In this document: positions 1-7,501 of the stretch, one piece after another
How positions within the stretch are numbered: position 1 is the stretch's first letter
Layout: each line of letters starts with the position of its first letter
Source of the DNA: Haloterrigena sp. KLK7
GTDB lineage: Archaea; Halobacteriota; Halobacteria; Halobacteriales; Natrialbaceae
DNA length: 64,000 nucleotides
Direction of reading: 5' to 3'
Assembly (NCBI RefSeq): GCF_037914945.1
Contig: NZ_CP149787.1
Coordinates: forward strand, 1-64,000
The notes under the pieces: model-generated
Told to the model about the DNA's origin: nothing
Seen by the model: only the letters and a program-made list of their open reading frames with translations
The model's database searches: none
Translations under genes and position numbers: made by a program

Positions 1-62
1 ATATTCCGAGCCGAGTGTACCTACCCGAAGCCTCTTATGAACCAGCCCCCAAAGGTCGGGTG

Positions 63-1280
63 ATGAGCGACACTGTGGACGACGTCGACCTCCCATACGA
101 CGAGGACGAGGCGTCCCAACAGGAGAAGATCCAGGCGCTCGAGGAACGGCTGGAAGTCCTCGAGTCGCAAAACGAGGAGATGCGTGACAAGCTCCTCGAT
201 GCGAACGCCGAGAACAACAAGTACCAGCAGAAACTCGAGCGACTGACCCACGAGAACAAGAAACTCAAGCAGTCGCCGTTATTCGTCGCCACCGTCCAGG
301 AGGTCACGGACGAGGGCGTCATTATCAAACAGCACGGGAACAACCAGGAGGCGCTGACGGAGGTCACCGAGGAGATGCGGGAGGACCTGGCGCCCGACGA
401 TCGAGTTGCCGTCAACAACTCGCTGTCGATCGTCAAGACGCTCTCGAACGAGACGGACGTCCGCGCACGCGTGATGGAAGTCACCGAGAGCCCCGAGGTC
501 AGCTACGAGGACATCGGCGGCTTAGAGGAGCAGATGCAGGAGGTCCGCGAGACCGTCGAGATGCCCCTCGAGAAGCCCGAGATGTTCGACGACGTCGGGA
601 TCGAACCGCCGAGCGGCGTCCTGCTCTACGGCCCGCCGGGGACGGGCAAGACGATGCTCGCCAAAGCGGTCGCCAACGAGACCAACGCCACCTTCATCAA
701 GATGGCCGGCTCCGAGCTGGTCCACAAATTCATCGGTGAGGGCGCGAAACTCGTCCGCGATCTCTTCGACGTCGCCCGCGAACACGAACCCGCCGTCATC
801 TTCATCGACGAGATCGACGCCATCGCCGCCAAGCGGACGGAGTCGAAGACCTCCGGCGACGCCGAGGTCCAGCGGACCATGATGCAGCTCCTGAGCGAAA
901 TGGACGGCTTCGAGGAGCGCGGCGAGATCCGCATCATCGCCGCCACCAACCGCTTCGACATGCTCGACCGCGCCATCCTCCGGCCCGGTCGGTTCGACCG
1001 CCTCATCGAGGTTCCCAAGCCCGACGCCGAGGGCCGTGAGATCATCTTCAAGATCCACACCCGCGGCATGAACGTCGCCGACGACGTCGAGTTCGGCGAA
1101 CTGGCCGAGGACGTCGAGGAGGCCTCCGGGGCCGACATCAAGGCGATCTGCACCGAGGCCGGTATGTTCGCCATTCGCGACGACCGCACGGAAATCCGTA
1201 TGGAGGACTTCCACAGCGCCTGGGACAAGGTCCAAGCCGACTCCAGCGAGACCGAGGACGTCTCGAAGACCTTCGCCTAG
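63..1280 (+). CDS. pan: Proteasome-activating nucleotidase (PAN, AAA+ ATPase)
   Basis: Hexameric ATPase that unfolds substrates and feeds them to the archaeal 20S proteasome in the cytoplasm. The 405-aa product has an N-terminal coiled coil (about residues 18-72), an OB-type domain (about 75-130) and one AAA+ module with Walker A GPPGTGKT at 190-197 and Walker B FIDEID at 247-252; the second region of homology (AATNRFDMLD, RPGRFDR) is intact. The start at 63 was chosen because the TATA-like CTCTTATGA at about 32-40 lies 27 nt upstream, which fits a leaderless mRNA; an in-frame upstream ATG would precede that site. The C-terminus is KTFA, so the gate-opening HbYX tripeptide has Phe in place of Tyr. 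Length is normal for haloarchaeal PanA. Confidence 0.96.
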   Translation: MSDTVDDVDLPYDEDEASQQEKIQALEERLEVLESQNEEMRDKLLDANAENNKYQQKLERLTHENKKLKQSPLFVATVQEVTDEGVIIKQHGNNQEALTEVTEEMREDLAPDDRVAVNNSLSIVKTLSNETDVRARVMEVTESPEVSYEDIGGLEEQMQEVRETVEMPLEKPEMFDDVGIEPPSGVLLYGPPGTGKTMLAKAVANETNATFIKMAGSELVHKFIGEGAKLVRDLFDVAREHEPAVIFIDEIDAIAAKRTESKTSGDAEVQRTMMQLLSEMDGFEERGEIRIIAATNRFDMLDRAILRPGRFDRLIEVPKPDAEGREIIFKIHTRGMNVADDVEFGELAEDVEEASGADIKAICTEAGMFAIRDDRTEIRMEDFHSAWDKVQADSSETEDVSKTFA

Positions 1281-1385
1281 ACGGCTTTTACTCTCCGTTT
1301 CTCACGCCTCGAGAGCGGCGCGTTTCGAGGTCCTGATCGTGAACTGAGTTCGCGATCGTCCGCGTTCGAATAGCGGGCGGACCAG

Positions 1386-1523
1386 CTACAGTGCCGTGAA
1401 GACGAGATAGGGTACGATAAACAGGGCGACCGTCAGCACGGCGAGGATCGCCAGATAGCCGATACCCGTGCCGGCCGCGGCGAGCCACGCCGGATGATCG
1501 AACTCACTGAGATCGATTGCCAT
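1386..1523 (-). CDS. Small single-span membrane protein, 45 aa
   Basis: This short gene begins with MAIDLSEFDHPAWLAAAGTG and continues into one long hydrophobic helix (about residues 20-45) with IGYLAILAVL and VALFIVPYLVF. The layout, a short amphipathic Asp/His/Trp head followed by one transmembrane span, looks like a real small membrane protein, and I recall similar reading frames beside PAN in other haloarchaea (memory, not searched). It is convergent with pan, which ends about 105 bp away. Function unknown; a bitopic regulator or stability factor is possible. Confidence 0.6.
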   Translation of the reverse strand: MAIDLSEFDHPAWLAAAGTGIGYLAILAVLTVALFIVPYLVFTAL

Positions 1524-1613
1524 ACGAATACCGTCTGGGGAGACGAGTATAAGCGTACCGGAACCGAGAACCAGTCGGTATCAGTTGCGAGCCGGTCCCC
1601 GCACGCGACGACC

Positions 1614-1787
1614 CTACCGCCACGCGTCCAGCGAGACGGCGTCCCGCTCGGTCATCGAGAGCCAGACGTCGTCCCGTGTGATATCGGCGATCACGAGGTG
1701 TGGCTGTCCGTCGATCTCGTCGATCGCGGCGACGACATCCCCGTCGGCCGCCGACTCACTTCCGACCGATCCGGCCTCGAGTGTCAT
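1614..1787 (-). CDS. Small acidic conserved haloarchaeal protein, 57 aa (DUF7556-like)
   Basis: A 57-aa acidic product starting MTLEAGSVGSESAADGD, with a core that reads VVAAIDEIDGQPHLVIADIT followed by RDDVWLSM and an ending SLDAWR. The pattern of an Ala-rich acidic lead, a self-contained beta-rich core and a terminal WR matches short haloarchaeal proteins I associate with DUF7556; the family name is from memory. No catalytic motif is visible. It is transcribed away from guaAA and toward the 45-aa gene, from an AT-rich upstream stretch (about 1790-1925) that presumably carries its promoter. Confidence 0.5.
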   Translation of the reverse strand: MTLEAGSVGSESAADGDVVAAIDEIDGQPHLVIADITRDDVWLSMTERDAVSLDAWR

Positions 1788-2019
1788 ATTTCACGATAGT
1801 CTTCCAGGATGTATGAACGTTTTGGTACTGGCCGAGAAGGTGGTTGACTACTTGTTGTTATCGGGTTCTATTGACGGTAAATTGGATGTATTGGCTATAT
1901 ATTTTGAGAAAGTAAATTACAGAGTGTCGCGGTACCGAGCGACAGCGCGGGTGGAAACCGACGCGCGGCGACGACGGTTTCCGGACCGTTTTTACCGGGT
2001 GACTGGCTAGGAACGCTCA
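1788..2019. promoter_or_regulatory. AT-rich divergent intergenic region; guaAA promoter
   Basis: The block at about 1800-1925 is far more AT-rich than its surroundings and separates the 57-aa minus-strand gene from guaAA. A TATA-like TTTTTACC at 1989-1996 sits about 28 nt before the guaAA ATG, the spacing expected for leaderless initiation. No coding signal was seen here. Confidence 0.5.
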
Positions 2020-2574
2020 ATGACGAAGATCGTCGTGGTGGACAACCACGGACAGTTCACCCACTTAGAGCGCCGGGCCCTTCGCGACCTCGGCGTCGAC
2101 ACGGAGTTGATCGACAACGAGACACCGCCCGAAGACGTCGACGCCGACGGCGTCGTCCTCTCCGGCGGTCCCGACATGGACCGGATCGGCCACTCGGCCG
2201 ACTACCTCGAGGCCGACGTTCCGGTACTCGGCATCTGCCTCGGCATGCAACTGATCGCCGCGGAACTCGACGGTCGCGTCGGCGGCGGCGAGTACGGCGG
2301 CTACGCCGACGTGAACGTCGAGATCGTCGACGACGACGACCCGCTGACCGGGTCGCTCCACCCCGAAACGCGCGTCTGGGCCAGCCACGCCGACGAAGTG
2401 AAGGAGCTCCCCGACGGCTTCGAGCTCACCGCCCGGAGCGACGTCTGCGGCGTCGAGGCCATGAGCGACACCGACCGCGACCTCTACGGCGTCCAGTGGC
2501 ACCCGGAGGTCGCCCACACCGAGGAGGGCGACGAGATCTTCGAGAACTTCCTCGAGATCTGCGAGTCGGAGTAG
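2020..2574 (+). CDS. guaAA: GMP synthase, glutamine amidotransferase subunit A
   Basis: Class I glutamine amidotransferase that releases ammonia for conversion of XMP to GMP by the separate ATP pyrophosphatase subunit (GuaAB), not present in this window. The 184-aa protein has the nucleophile Cys73 in GICLGMQ and the triad partners His161 and Glu163 in QWHPEV; the early SGGPDMDR motif marks the oxyanion-strand region of GuaA-type amidotransferases. Archaea usually split the enzyme into two genes, and the length fits the stand-alone A subunit. The ATG at 2020 lies 28 nt from a TATA-like element. Confidence 0.93.
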   Translation: MTKIVVVDNHGQFTHLERRALRDLGVDTELIDNETPPEDVDADGVVLSGGPDMDRIGHSADYLEADVPVLGICLGMQLIAAELDGRVGGGEYGGYADVNVEIVDDDDPLTGSLHPETRVWASHADEVKELPDGFELTARSDVCGVEAMSDTDRDLYGVQWHPEVAHTEEGDEIFENFLEICESE

Positions 2575-2728
2575 GGCGACTCGAGTCGCCTCGATCACTG
2601 ATCGGGCCGCCTACTGTCTTCTCCATTCTTCGATCGCGGTCCGACGGTCGCGGTGAGCACTGCTACGTTTTCCCTCGCGTCGGTGTCGGTAACATCGGTG
2701 TCAGGTAGTATCGCTAGTGTCGCCGCGG

Positions 2729-2735
2729 TTATATA
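2729..2735 (+). promoter_or_regulatory. TATA box (TTATATA) upstream of leader ORF and NmrA gene
   Basis: TTATATA at 2729-2735 is about 30 nt before the ATG of a 25-codon leader ORF (2763) and about 110 nt before the NmrA-like gene (2843). It therefore predicts a transcript that starts at the leader ORF, not at the main gene. Confidence 0.5.
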
Positions 2736-2762
2736 CGGGTTCGGAGCCGAATCAGGTAACGT

Positions 2763-2841
2763 GATGAAACCAGTTGCGAACGGCGTTTCGCTCCCGACCG
2801 TATCGACTCCGACCACCCTCCTCGCGACGGAGGTGAACTGA
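2763..2841 (+). CDS. Putative leader peptide (uORF, 25 aa) ahead of the NmrA-like gene
   Basis: Reading frame MKPVANGVSLPTVS... of 25 codons, ending TGA one base before the ATG of the NmrA-like gene. Its start coincides with the transcript start predicted from the TATA box at 2729-2735, so it would be translated leaderlessly. Its last codons contain GGAGGTGA (2829-2836), a full-strength Shine-Dalgarno sequence for the next gene. This suggests translational coupling. The peptide itself is not recognised and could be non-functional as a product. Confidence 0.4.
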
Positions 2842-2842
2842 G

Positions 2843-3745
2843 ATGACCAGCGTCCTCGTCACCGGCGCGACCGGCAATCAGGGCGGTTCGGTCGTCGACC
2901 ACCTGCTCGCGTCCGAGACCGACTTCGACGTCTACGGGCTGACGCGTGACGCCTCGAGCGACGCGGCCGAGGAACTGGCCGATCGCGGCGTGACGATGGT
3001 CGAGGGCGACCTGAACGACAAGGACTCGCTGGCGCCCCACGTCGCCGAGGTCGACGCGGTCTTCGCGGTCACCAACTTCTGGACGGAAGGGTACGACGCC
3101 CAGGTCCAGCAGGGGAAGAACCTCGCCGAGGTCGCGACCGAGGAAGGCGTCGAGCAGTTCGTCTTCAGCGGCGTCGGCGGCCACGAGCGCGACACCGGCG
3201 TTCCCCACTTCGATTCCACCTGGGAGATCGACCAGCACGCCCAGGAACTCGACCTGCCGCTGACCGTCCTCCAGCCCGTGTTCTTCTTCCAGAACCTCGA
3301 GGCCTTCGCGGAGGACGTCGTCGAGGACGGCCAGCTCGCGCTGCCCCTCGAGGAGGGCGTCTCGCTCCAGATGATCGACACCGACGACGTCGGCCGCGCC
3401 GCCGCGGTCGCGCTCGCGAACCCCGACGAGTTCGTCGGCGAGCGGATCGAACTCGCGGGCGACGAGAAGACCCTCGCCGAGACCGCCGAGGTCCTCACCG
3501 AGGTCACCGGCGAGGACGTCGACCCGGTCCACGTCCCCATCGAGGACGCCTACGAGAGCTTCGGCGAGGAGTTCACCGTCATGTGCGAGTGGTTCAACGA
3601 GGTCGGTTACGACGCCGATATCGACGCACTCGAGGAGCAGTTCGGCTTCGCGTTCACCGACCTCGAGTCGTACCTCCGTGAGAACGGCTGGGAGGACAAG
3701 GACGGCATGGCCTCGGTCCCCGGCTGGGTCAAGGCGATGCAGTAG
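2843..3745 (+). CDS. NmrA-like NAD(P)-binding protein
   Basis: 300-aa atypical short-chain dehydrogenase of the NmrA/HSCARG type. The N-terminal Rossmann fold is clear: VTGATGNQGGSVV at about residues 6-18 (GxxGxxG), then an acidic/basic strand end (TRD) that contacts the cofactor and VEGDLND. NmrA proteins bind NAD(P) without clear dehydrogenase activity and often act as redox sensors or repress partner regulators; the usual Tyr-xxx-Lys catalytic pair is not evident. It starts one base after a 25-codon leader ORF and has the ribosome-binding sequence GGAGGTGA 6 nt upstream, so unlike most genes here it is read from a leadered mRNA. Target unknown. Confidence 0.85.
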   Translation: MTSVLVTGATGNQGGSVVDHLLASETDFDVYGLTRDASSDAAEELADRGVTMVEGDLNDKDSLAPHVAEVDAVFAVTNFWTEGYDAQVQQGKNLAEVATEEGVEQFVFSGVGGHERDTGVPHFDSTWEIDQHAQELDLPLTVLQPVFFFQNLEAFAEDVVEDGQLALPLEEGVSLQMIDTDDVGRAAAVALANPDEFVGERIELAGDEKTLAETAEVLTEVTGEDVDPVHVPIEDAYESFGEEFTVMCEWFNEVGYDADIDALEEQFGFAFTDLESYLRENGWEDKDGMASVPGWVKAMQ

Positions 3746-3856
3746 TCGGCCGCGTCGCTCCGCGTTGTCGTTTTTCGATCCGTTGATTCGCGACCGGACC
3801 GCGATGCCAGTCGCTGATCGTCGAGAAGACAATCGAGAAGGGGACGTCCCGAGCCG

Positions 3857-4111
3857 TTACTCGCCGAACAGTTCGTCGACGGCGTCCCGCGCGACGAGCG
3901 CGGCGTCGTCGGCGACCCGTTCGGGGTCGGGATCGTCCGGTCCTCCGGGTGCGTTCAGATAGACGTCGACCTCGAGGACGCCGTCCTCGAAGGTGACGGT
4001 GACGTCGAGATCACGCACCGCCGATTGCTTGTACTGCGAGAAGACGTAGCCTTCCGCAGCGTCGGAGGCCGTCTGGACGACCTCCTCGTCGGTCGGTTCG
4101 CCGGTCGACAT
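3857..4111 (-). CDS. DUF3194 family protein
   Basis: 84-aa acidic protein with the DUF3194 pattern (TASDAAEGYVFSQYKQSAVR near the start, then beta strands VTVTFEDGVLEVDVYL). The family is archaeal and is typically encoded directly after prefoldin beta; here its ATG abuts the prefoldin beta stop codon with no spacer, so the two are surely co-transcribed and probably translationally coupled. Function unknown; the context suggests a role in protein folding or assembly. Confidence 0.82.
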   Translation of the reverse strand: MSTGEPTDEEVVQTASDAAEGYVFSQYKQSAVRDLDVTVTFEDGVLEVDVYLNAPGGPDDPDPERVADDAALVARDAVDELFGE

Positions 4112-4513
4112 TTATGCGCCGCCTGCGCCCGGACCGCCCGGGCCGGCCGGGCCGCCCATGCCGCCGCCGGCGCCGCCGAGCAGTTCCTCGAGCTCGTCCT
4201 GGAGCTCCTCGAACTGGTCCTGAACGCGCTCTTCCTGCTTCTCTAAGGTCTCGAGTCGGATCTCGAGGGAGTCGACCTTCTCCTCGAGGTCCTCCTCGGC
4301 CTCGTCGTACTCGGTCTCGACGAGCAGTTCGCCGACCTTGCGGTACATCGGCGTCTCGGCGTCGATCTCCTCGAGCTCCTCGAGGGCGTTCTCGGCGTCG
4401 GTGAGGTTCGATTCGGCTTCCTGCTTCTGGACGGCGACCTGCTGTGCGGTCTCCTGAAGGTCCTGAAGCTGTTCGATTTTCTCTTGTGCTTCCGGCGGCA
4501 GATTACCCTGCAT
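4112..4513 (-). CDS. pfdB: Prefoldin subunit beta
   Basis: Beta subunit of the hexameric prefoldin co-chaperone, which captures unfolded proteins and passes them to the thermosome. The 133-aa product is almost entirely two long helices (about residues 8-48 and 68-112) around a short beta hairpin ([16 protein letters not shown]), followed by a Gly/Pro-rich tail ending [10 protein letters not shown]. The start [10 protein letters not shown] is preferred over an in-frame upstream ATG because a TATA box (CTTTAT, plus-strand 4538-4544) is 28 nt away. It abuts the DUF3194 gene downstream. Confidence 0.94.
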   Translation of the reverse strand: MQGNLPPEAQEKIEQLQDLQETAQQVAVQKQEAESNLTDAENALEELEEIDAETPMYRKVGELLVETEYDEAEEDLEEKVDSLEIRLETLEKQEERVQDQFEELQDELEELLGGAGGGMGGPAGPGGPGAGGA

Positions 4514-4537
4514 ACCTCGACCGTCGCCCTCCGGACT

Positions 4538-4544
4538 GATAAAG
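4538..4544 (-). promoter_or_regulatory. TATA box of pfdB
   Basis: Minus-strand GGCTTTATCAG centred about 28 nt upstream of the pfdB ATG. It shows that pfdB has its own promoter rather than depending on the L37ae-rpoP-pcc1 transcript. Confidence 0.5.
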
Positions 4545-4621
4545 CCAAGCTTTGTCATCGAGTCGGGGAGTCGGCGAGGGCAGCCCCCACGCCTATCCGT
4601 CGCGGCGGTGTGGAACGGGCG

Positions 4622-5716
4622 ATGCGACGACGCACGGTGCTCGCGACCGGCGGGGTCGTCCTCGCGGGGCTGTCGGCCGGCTGTCTCGAGACGGTTCGCC
4701 GGGACGACGCCTGGCGCGAACTCGTCGTCGATCCGCCCGAGGGGGTCTACGTCCCGCCCCACGCCGACGGGATGGTGACCTACGGGACCGCGACCGCCGG
4801 CGGGCGCGAGATCGCCCTGCTGGCGACGCGCCCGCACTCCTTTTGGATCGTTGCCGACGCCGAGCGCAATCGAGCGGACGTCCGCTCCCGGCACGACGTC
4901 CACCTGATGGTGACCGTCCGCGACGCCGAGACGGGGGCCTTCGTCCCGGCGCCGGTGCGGACGACGATCCGGGCGCGCGGTGACGCTACCGACGCCCGCG
5001 ACGACACCGACGGCCCGGTCGACGAGCGCTCCCTCTGGCCGATGCTCTCCCAGCGGATGGGACCCCACTACGGCGACAACGTCCCGCTCGAGGGCGACGG
5101 CCAGTATACGGCGGCGATCCGGATCGGGGCGACGACCGCGGACGCGATCGGCGGCGTCGCCGACGGCCTCGAGACCGAGACGAGCGTCGACGTCGACGTC
5201 GACTTCGAGTTCGATACCGACGAGATCGAGGAGATACCGCGTCGGTTGATCGACGAGGACGAGGGCCGCGGCGAGGCCGACGCGCTCGAACCGATGGCTC
5301 ACGCCGTGGGCTCCGGAGACGGTGACGACCGCGAATCGGCCGCGGAACTCGGCAGCGCGACGAGCGACGATATCGAGTACACGGCGACGCTCCTCGACGC
5401 CGATCGATCCGGGGCCGACCGGCCGGCGCTCGCGGTGACGGCGCGAACGGCCTACAATTCGTATCCGCTCCCGTTCGCCTCGCTCTCCGCAGCGGTCGCC
5501 CGAAACGGAGAACAGGTCGCGAGCGCGTCGCTCGAGGAGGCGATCGATTCGCGACTCGGCCACTGCTATCGGACCGCCGTCGATCCGACCGTTCTCGAGG
5601 GCGGCGACGAACTGACGATCGACCTCGAGACGCCGCCGCAGGTGGCGCGCCACGAGGGGTACGAGACCGCGTTTCTCGAGGGCGATTCGGTGACGGTAGC
5701 GCTCGACGCGCCCTGA
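4622..5716 (+). CDS. Tp34/P19-type metal-binding lipoprotein (DUF7350-like)
   Basis: 364-aa exported lipoprotein. The N-terminus [11 protein letters not shown] ... LAGLSAGC is a twin-arginine signal followed by a lipobox with Cys at about residue 20. The body carries the Tp34/P19 iron-transport type signature: [13 protein letters not shown], an [12 protein letters not shown] strand and [12 protein letters not shown] with the conserved Met/His and Tyr. A second beta domain at the C-terminus contains [18 protein letters not shown] and a late His pair ([13 protein letters not shown]). Such proteins bind Fe or Cu outside the membrane. The neighbour is a convergent DUF2243 membrane protein, a family often found beside this one. 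A TATA-like CTATCC about 27 nt upstream supports this start. Confidence 0.75.
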   Translation: MRRRTVLATGGVVLAGLSAGCLETVRRDDAWRELVVDPPEGVYVPPHADGMVTYGTATAGGREIALLATRPHSFWIVADAERNRADVRSRHDVHLMVTVRDAETGAFVPAPVRTTIRARGDATDARDDTDGPVDERSLWPMLSQRMGPHYGDNVPLEGDGQYTAAIRIGATTADAIGGVADGLETETSVDVDVDFEFDTDEIEEIPRRLIDEDEGRGEADALEPMAHAVGSGDGDDRESAAELGSATSDDIEYTATLLDADRSGADRPALAVTARTAYNSYPLPFASLSAAVARNGEQVASASLEEAIDSRLGHCYRTAVDPTVLEGGDELTIDLETPPQVARHEGYETAFLEGDSVTVALDAP

Positions 5717-5740
5717 GCGGTAGTTCGACGCGCAGATAGC

Positions 5741-6241
5741 TCACTCGAGGTGTCCCGCGTCGGCGTTTCTCGGGCCGACGGCCCGGTCGACCACCCGAAG
5801 GAGACCCAACCCGAGCGCGAGCATGACGACGCTGACGACCACCCAGTGGGGGTTCCACGCCTCGGTCCCGTGGACGACGTTGTGCAGGTCGAGCACGTAG
5901 TGGTCGACGATCCCGTCGAAGACGTTGAACACGCCCGCTCCGACGAGGATCGAGCCGACGAGATAGGTCGTCGAGAACCGGCGGTCGGTCCCGTTGACCA
6001 CGCGCCAGAGCAGCCCGAAGCCGACGCACGTGACGGCGAGCGTGGCGATCAGGAACAGCCCGTCGAAGAACACGTTCGTCCGGTAGCCGTCGAGGCTGTA
6101 CGGGTCGTAGTAGCCCGAGAGGAGGTGATGCGTCTGCAACGTGAGGTGGAAGATCACCGTGTCGACGACGGCGCCGAATCCGAAGCCGATCGTTCCCCCC
6201 GCGAGCAGGAGTCGCCGCCGCAGGCTGTCAGCCGTCGCCAT
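5741..6241 (-). CDS. DUF2243 integral membrane protein
   Basis: 166-aa protein with about four transmembrane segments (FGFGAVVDTVIFHLT, FDGLFLIATLAVTCVGFGLL, YLVGSILVGAGVFNVFDGIV, WVVVSVVMLALGLGLL). It has the DUF2243 hallmarks of a His in helix 1 (VIFHLTLQTHHLLSG), FFDGLF, and a repeated FDGIVDHYVLDLHNV with conserved Asp and His residues, which could be metal ligands. Its 3' end faces the Tp34-like lipoprotein, suggesting a shared role in metal handling at the membrane. It lies on the same strand as pcc1 and pfdB and interrupts what is usually a compact cluster. Confidence 0.8.
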   Translation of the reverse strand: MATADSLRRRLLLAGGTIGFGFGAVVDTVIFHLTLQTHHLLSGYYDPYSLDGYRTNVFFDGLFLIATLAVTCVGFGLLWRVVNGTDRRFSTTYLVGSILVGAGVFNVFDGIVDHYVLDLHNVVHGTEAWNPHWVVVSVVMLALGLGLLRVVDRAVGPRNADAGHLE

Positions 6242-6319
6242 ACGAACGCTTCGCCGTCGACGGCCAAAAATCGGGAACCGGCACCTGCTACGCGCGAACG
6301 CCGCCTCGAGCGTGCCCGC

Positions 6320-6583
6320 CTACGACTCGAGGGCCGCCGTTCCGAGATCGGCCGCCTGCTCGGCGACGTCGACCAGCGTGAACCAGGTGTTCAGCGCCGC
6401 TCGCAGGGCGATCACGTCCGCGGCGTCGATCTCGATGCGAACGACCGAGCCGTCGCGATCGATGGTCGTCCGCGAGCGCTCGTCGTCGATCTCGCCGATC
6501 TCGCGGGCGACGCTGTCGGCGACGAGCCGCGCGCGAGACGGCGTCTCGTAGTCGAACTCGAGGGTCGCGTCGTGAGAAGGCAC
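6320..6583 (-). CDS. pcc1: KEOPS complex subunit Pcc1
   Basis: Small dimerising subunit of the KEOPS complex, which makes the t6A37 modification of ANN-decoding tRNAs. The 87-aa product starts at a GTG (PSHDATLEFDYETPSRARLV) and has the Pcc1 pattern of beta-alpha-beta-beta-alpha with VADSVARE, the paired strands RSRTTIDRDGSVVRIEIDA and the helix DVIALRAALNTWFTLVDVAE. It is six bases downstream of rpoP and clearly in one operon with rpoP and L37ae. Confidence 0.88.
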   Translation of the reverse strand: MPSHDATLEFDYETPSRARLVADSVAREIGEIDDERSRTTIDRDGSVVRIEIDAADVIALRAALNTWFTLVDVAEQAADLGTAALES

Positions 6584-6589
6584 GCGCGG

Positions 6590-6724
6590 TTACCGGACGT
6601 CGACTTCCTTGACGTCGCGGCTGCGCTCTTTGAGGAGCACGCGGTGGCCACAGTAGGGACAGCGGACGCCACCGTACTCGTCGAGCTGGACGTCGCGTTT
6701 ACAGCGGGAGCACTTGTAACTCAT
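6590..6724 (-). CDS. rpoP: DNA-directed RNA polymerase subunit P
   Basis: 44-aa zinc-binding subunit of archaeal RNA polymerase (homologue of eukaryotic Rpb12). It contains the CxxC pairs at Cys5/Cys8 and Cys22/Cys25 (KCSRC and RCPYCGHR) and the conserved basic [11 protein letters not shown] segment. It lies between L37ae and pcc1 with short spacers, the normal order in haloarchaea. Confidence 0.95.
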   Translation of the reverse strand: MSYKCSRCKRDVQLDEYGGVRCPYCGHRVLLKERSRDVKEVDVR

Positions 6725-6746
6725 ACTGAGTGTAGAGAGTGTGGGG

Positions 6747-7010
6747 TTACTCGTCGTCCTCGGCGAGCGCTGCGCGGATCGAGCGCTTGACGGTGCGGCC
6801 GGCGGGGGTCTCCGGACGGTAGGCGCCGCCGGTGAAAACCTCGCCGGTCTCCTCGTTCTTCCAGATGCCGGTGCCGACGCGGGTGACATCGTCGCCGTCG
6901 ACTTCGGCGTTTTCCATGTCGTCTTCGATCTCGCTGACGCGACGTCGGGCGACGCGACCGTAGCGTGCGCCGAACCGGCCCGCGCTACCGACCGTTCCTT
7001 TCTTGGCCAT
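6747..7010 (-). CDS. rpl37ae: 50S ribosomal protein L37ae, zinc-finger cysteines lost
   Basis: 87-aa large-subunit protein with intact rRNA-binding ends ([22 protein letters not shown] and [22 protein letters not shown]). In the usual family the middle holds a CxxC...CxxC zinc ribbon; here the same segment reads [20 protein letters not shown], with no cysteine anywhere in the protein, so the fold must be held without zinc. Lead gene of the L37ae-rpoP-pcc1 operon; a TATA-like TTTAAGAA (minus strand) lies upstream. Confidence 0.92.
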   Translation of the reverse strand: MAKKGTVGSAGRFGARYGRVARRRVSEIEDDMENAEVDGDDVTRVGTGIWKNEETGEVFTGGAYRPETPAGRTVKRSIRAALAEDDE

Positions 7011-7062
7011 AGTAGGGCTAGCTATCGGCAGCGGATTCTTAAACCTGTTGAGTTAGGGCCGC

Positions 7063-7266
7063 TCAGTCCGTCGCCTCCTCGGCGACCGGCCCGATCAACA
7101 GCTCCAAGAAGACGAGCGCCAGCGCGGCGAGGTAGCCGACGGGCGCGAGGGGGGCGGCCAGCAGTCCCGTCCCGATGCCCGTTAGCGCGATAGCTGATCG
7201 GAGAACGAGCCCACTCAGTGCGAGCAGCGGAATCGCAGCCAGCACGGCGTCGGGACGCTCGAACAT
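7063..7266 (-). CDS. Small membrane protein, two predicted spans
   Basis: 67-aa hydrophobic protein (MFERPDAVLAAIPLLALSGL ... APVGYLAALALVFLELLIGP) with two predicted transmembrane helices and an acidic C-terminus. The upstream AATTATATCTAATTA is a strong AT-rich promoter stretch right before the start. No family is recognised. Confidence 0.6.
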   Translation of the reverse strand: MFERPDAVLAAIPLLALSGLVLRSAIALTGIGTGLLAAPLAPVGYLAALALVFLELLIGPVAEEATD

Positions 7267-7501
7267 GGCTAATTATATCTAATTACCCCCGATCGGATAA
7301 GGGTCTGAGAACCAGCAGACAGTGTCTCTTCCATAAGGTCGTGACAATACTTGCGCGACGGACGTCGAGAGCGCTCGCGACCCGCCACCGGCGTCGGGAT
7401 CTCGGAGCGCCGGCGATCAGTGATACCGGACATCCCAGTATCGCACCGCCGCGGGTACGGAACGCCGCAGAAATGTCCCGCCCTTTCCGGCGAAGCAGAT
7501 A
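7267..7501. other. Intergenic region, promoter then no recognised feature
   Basis: About 20 AT-rich bases directly upstream of the 67-aa membrane gene look like its promoter. The rest (about 7300-7501), between that gene and the end of the DUF2103 gene, contains no convincing gene, repeat or RNA. Confidence 0.4.

Noticed and set aside
2729-3832. Minus-strand frame opposite the NmrA-like gene.
   Set aside because: Antisense of a gene with a clear Rossmann motif and ribosome-binding site.
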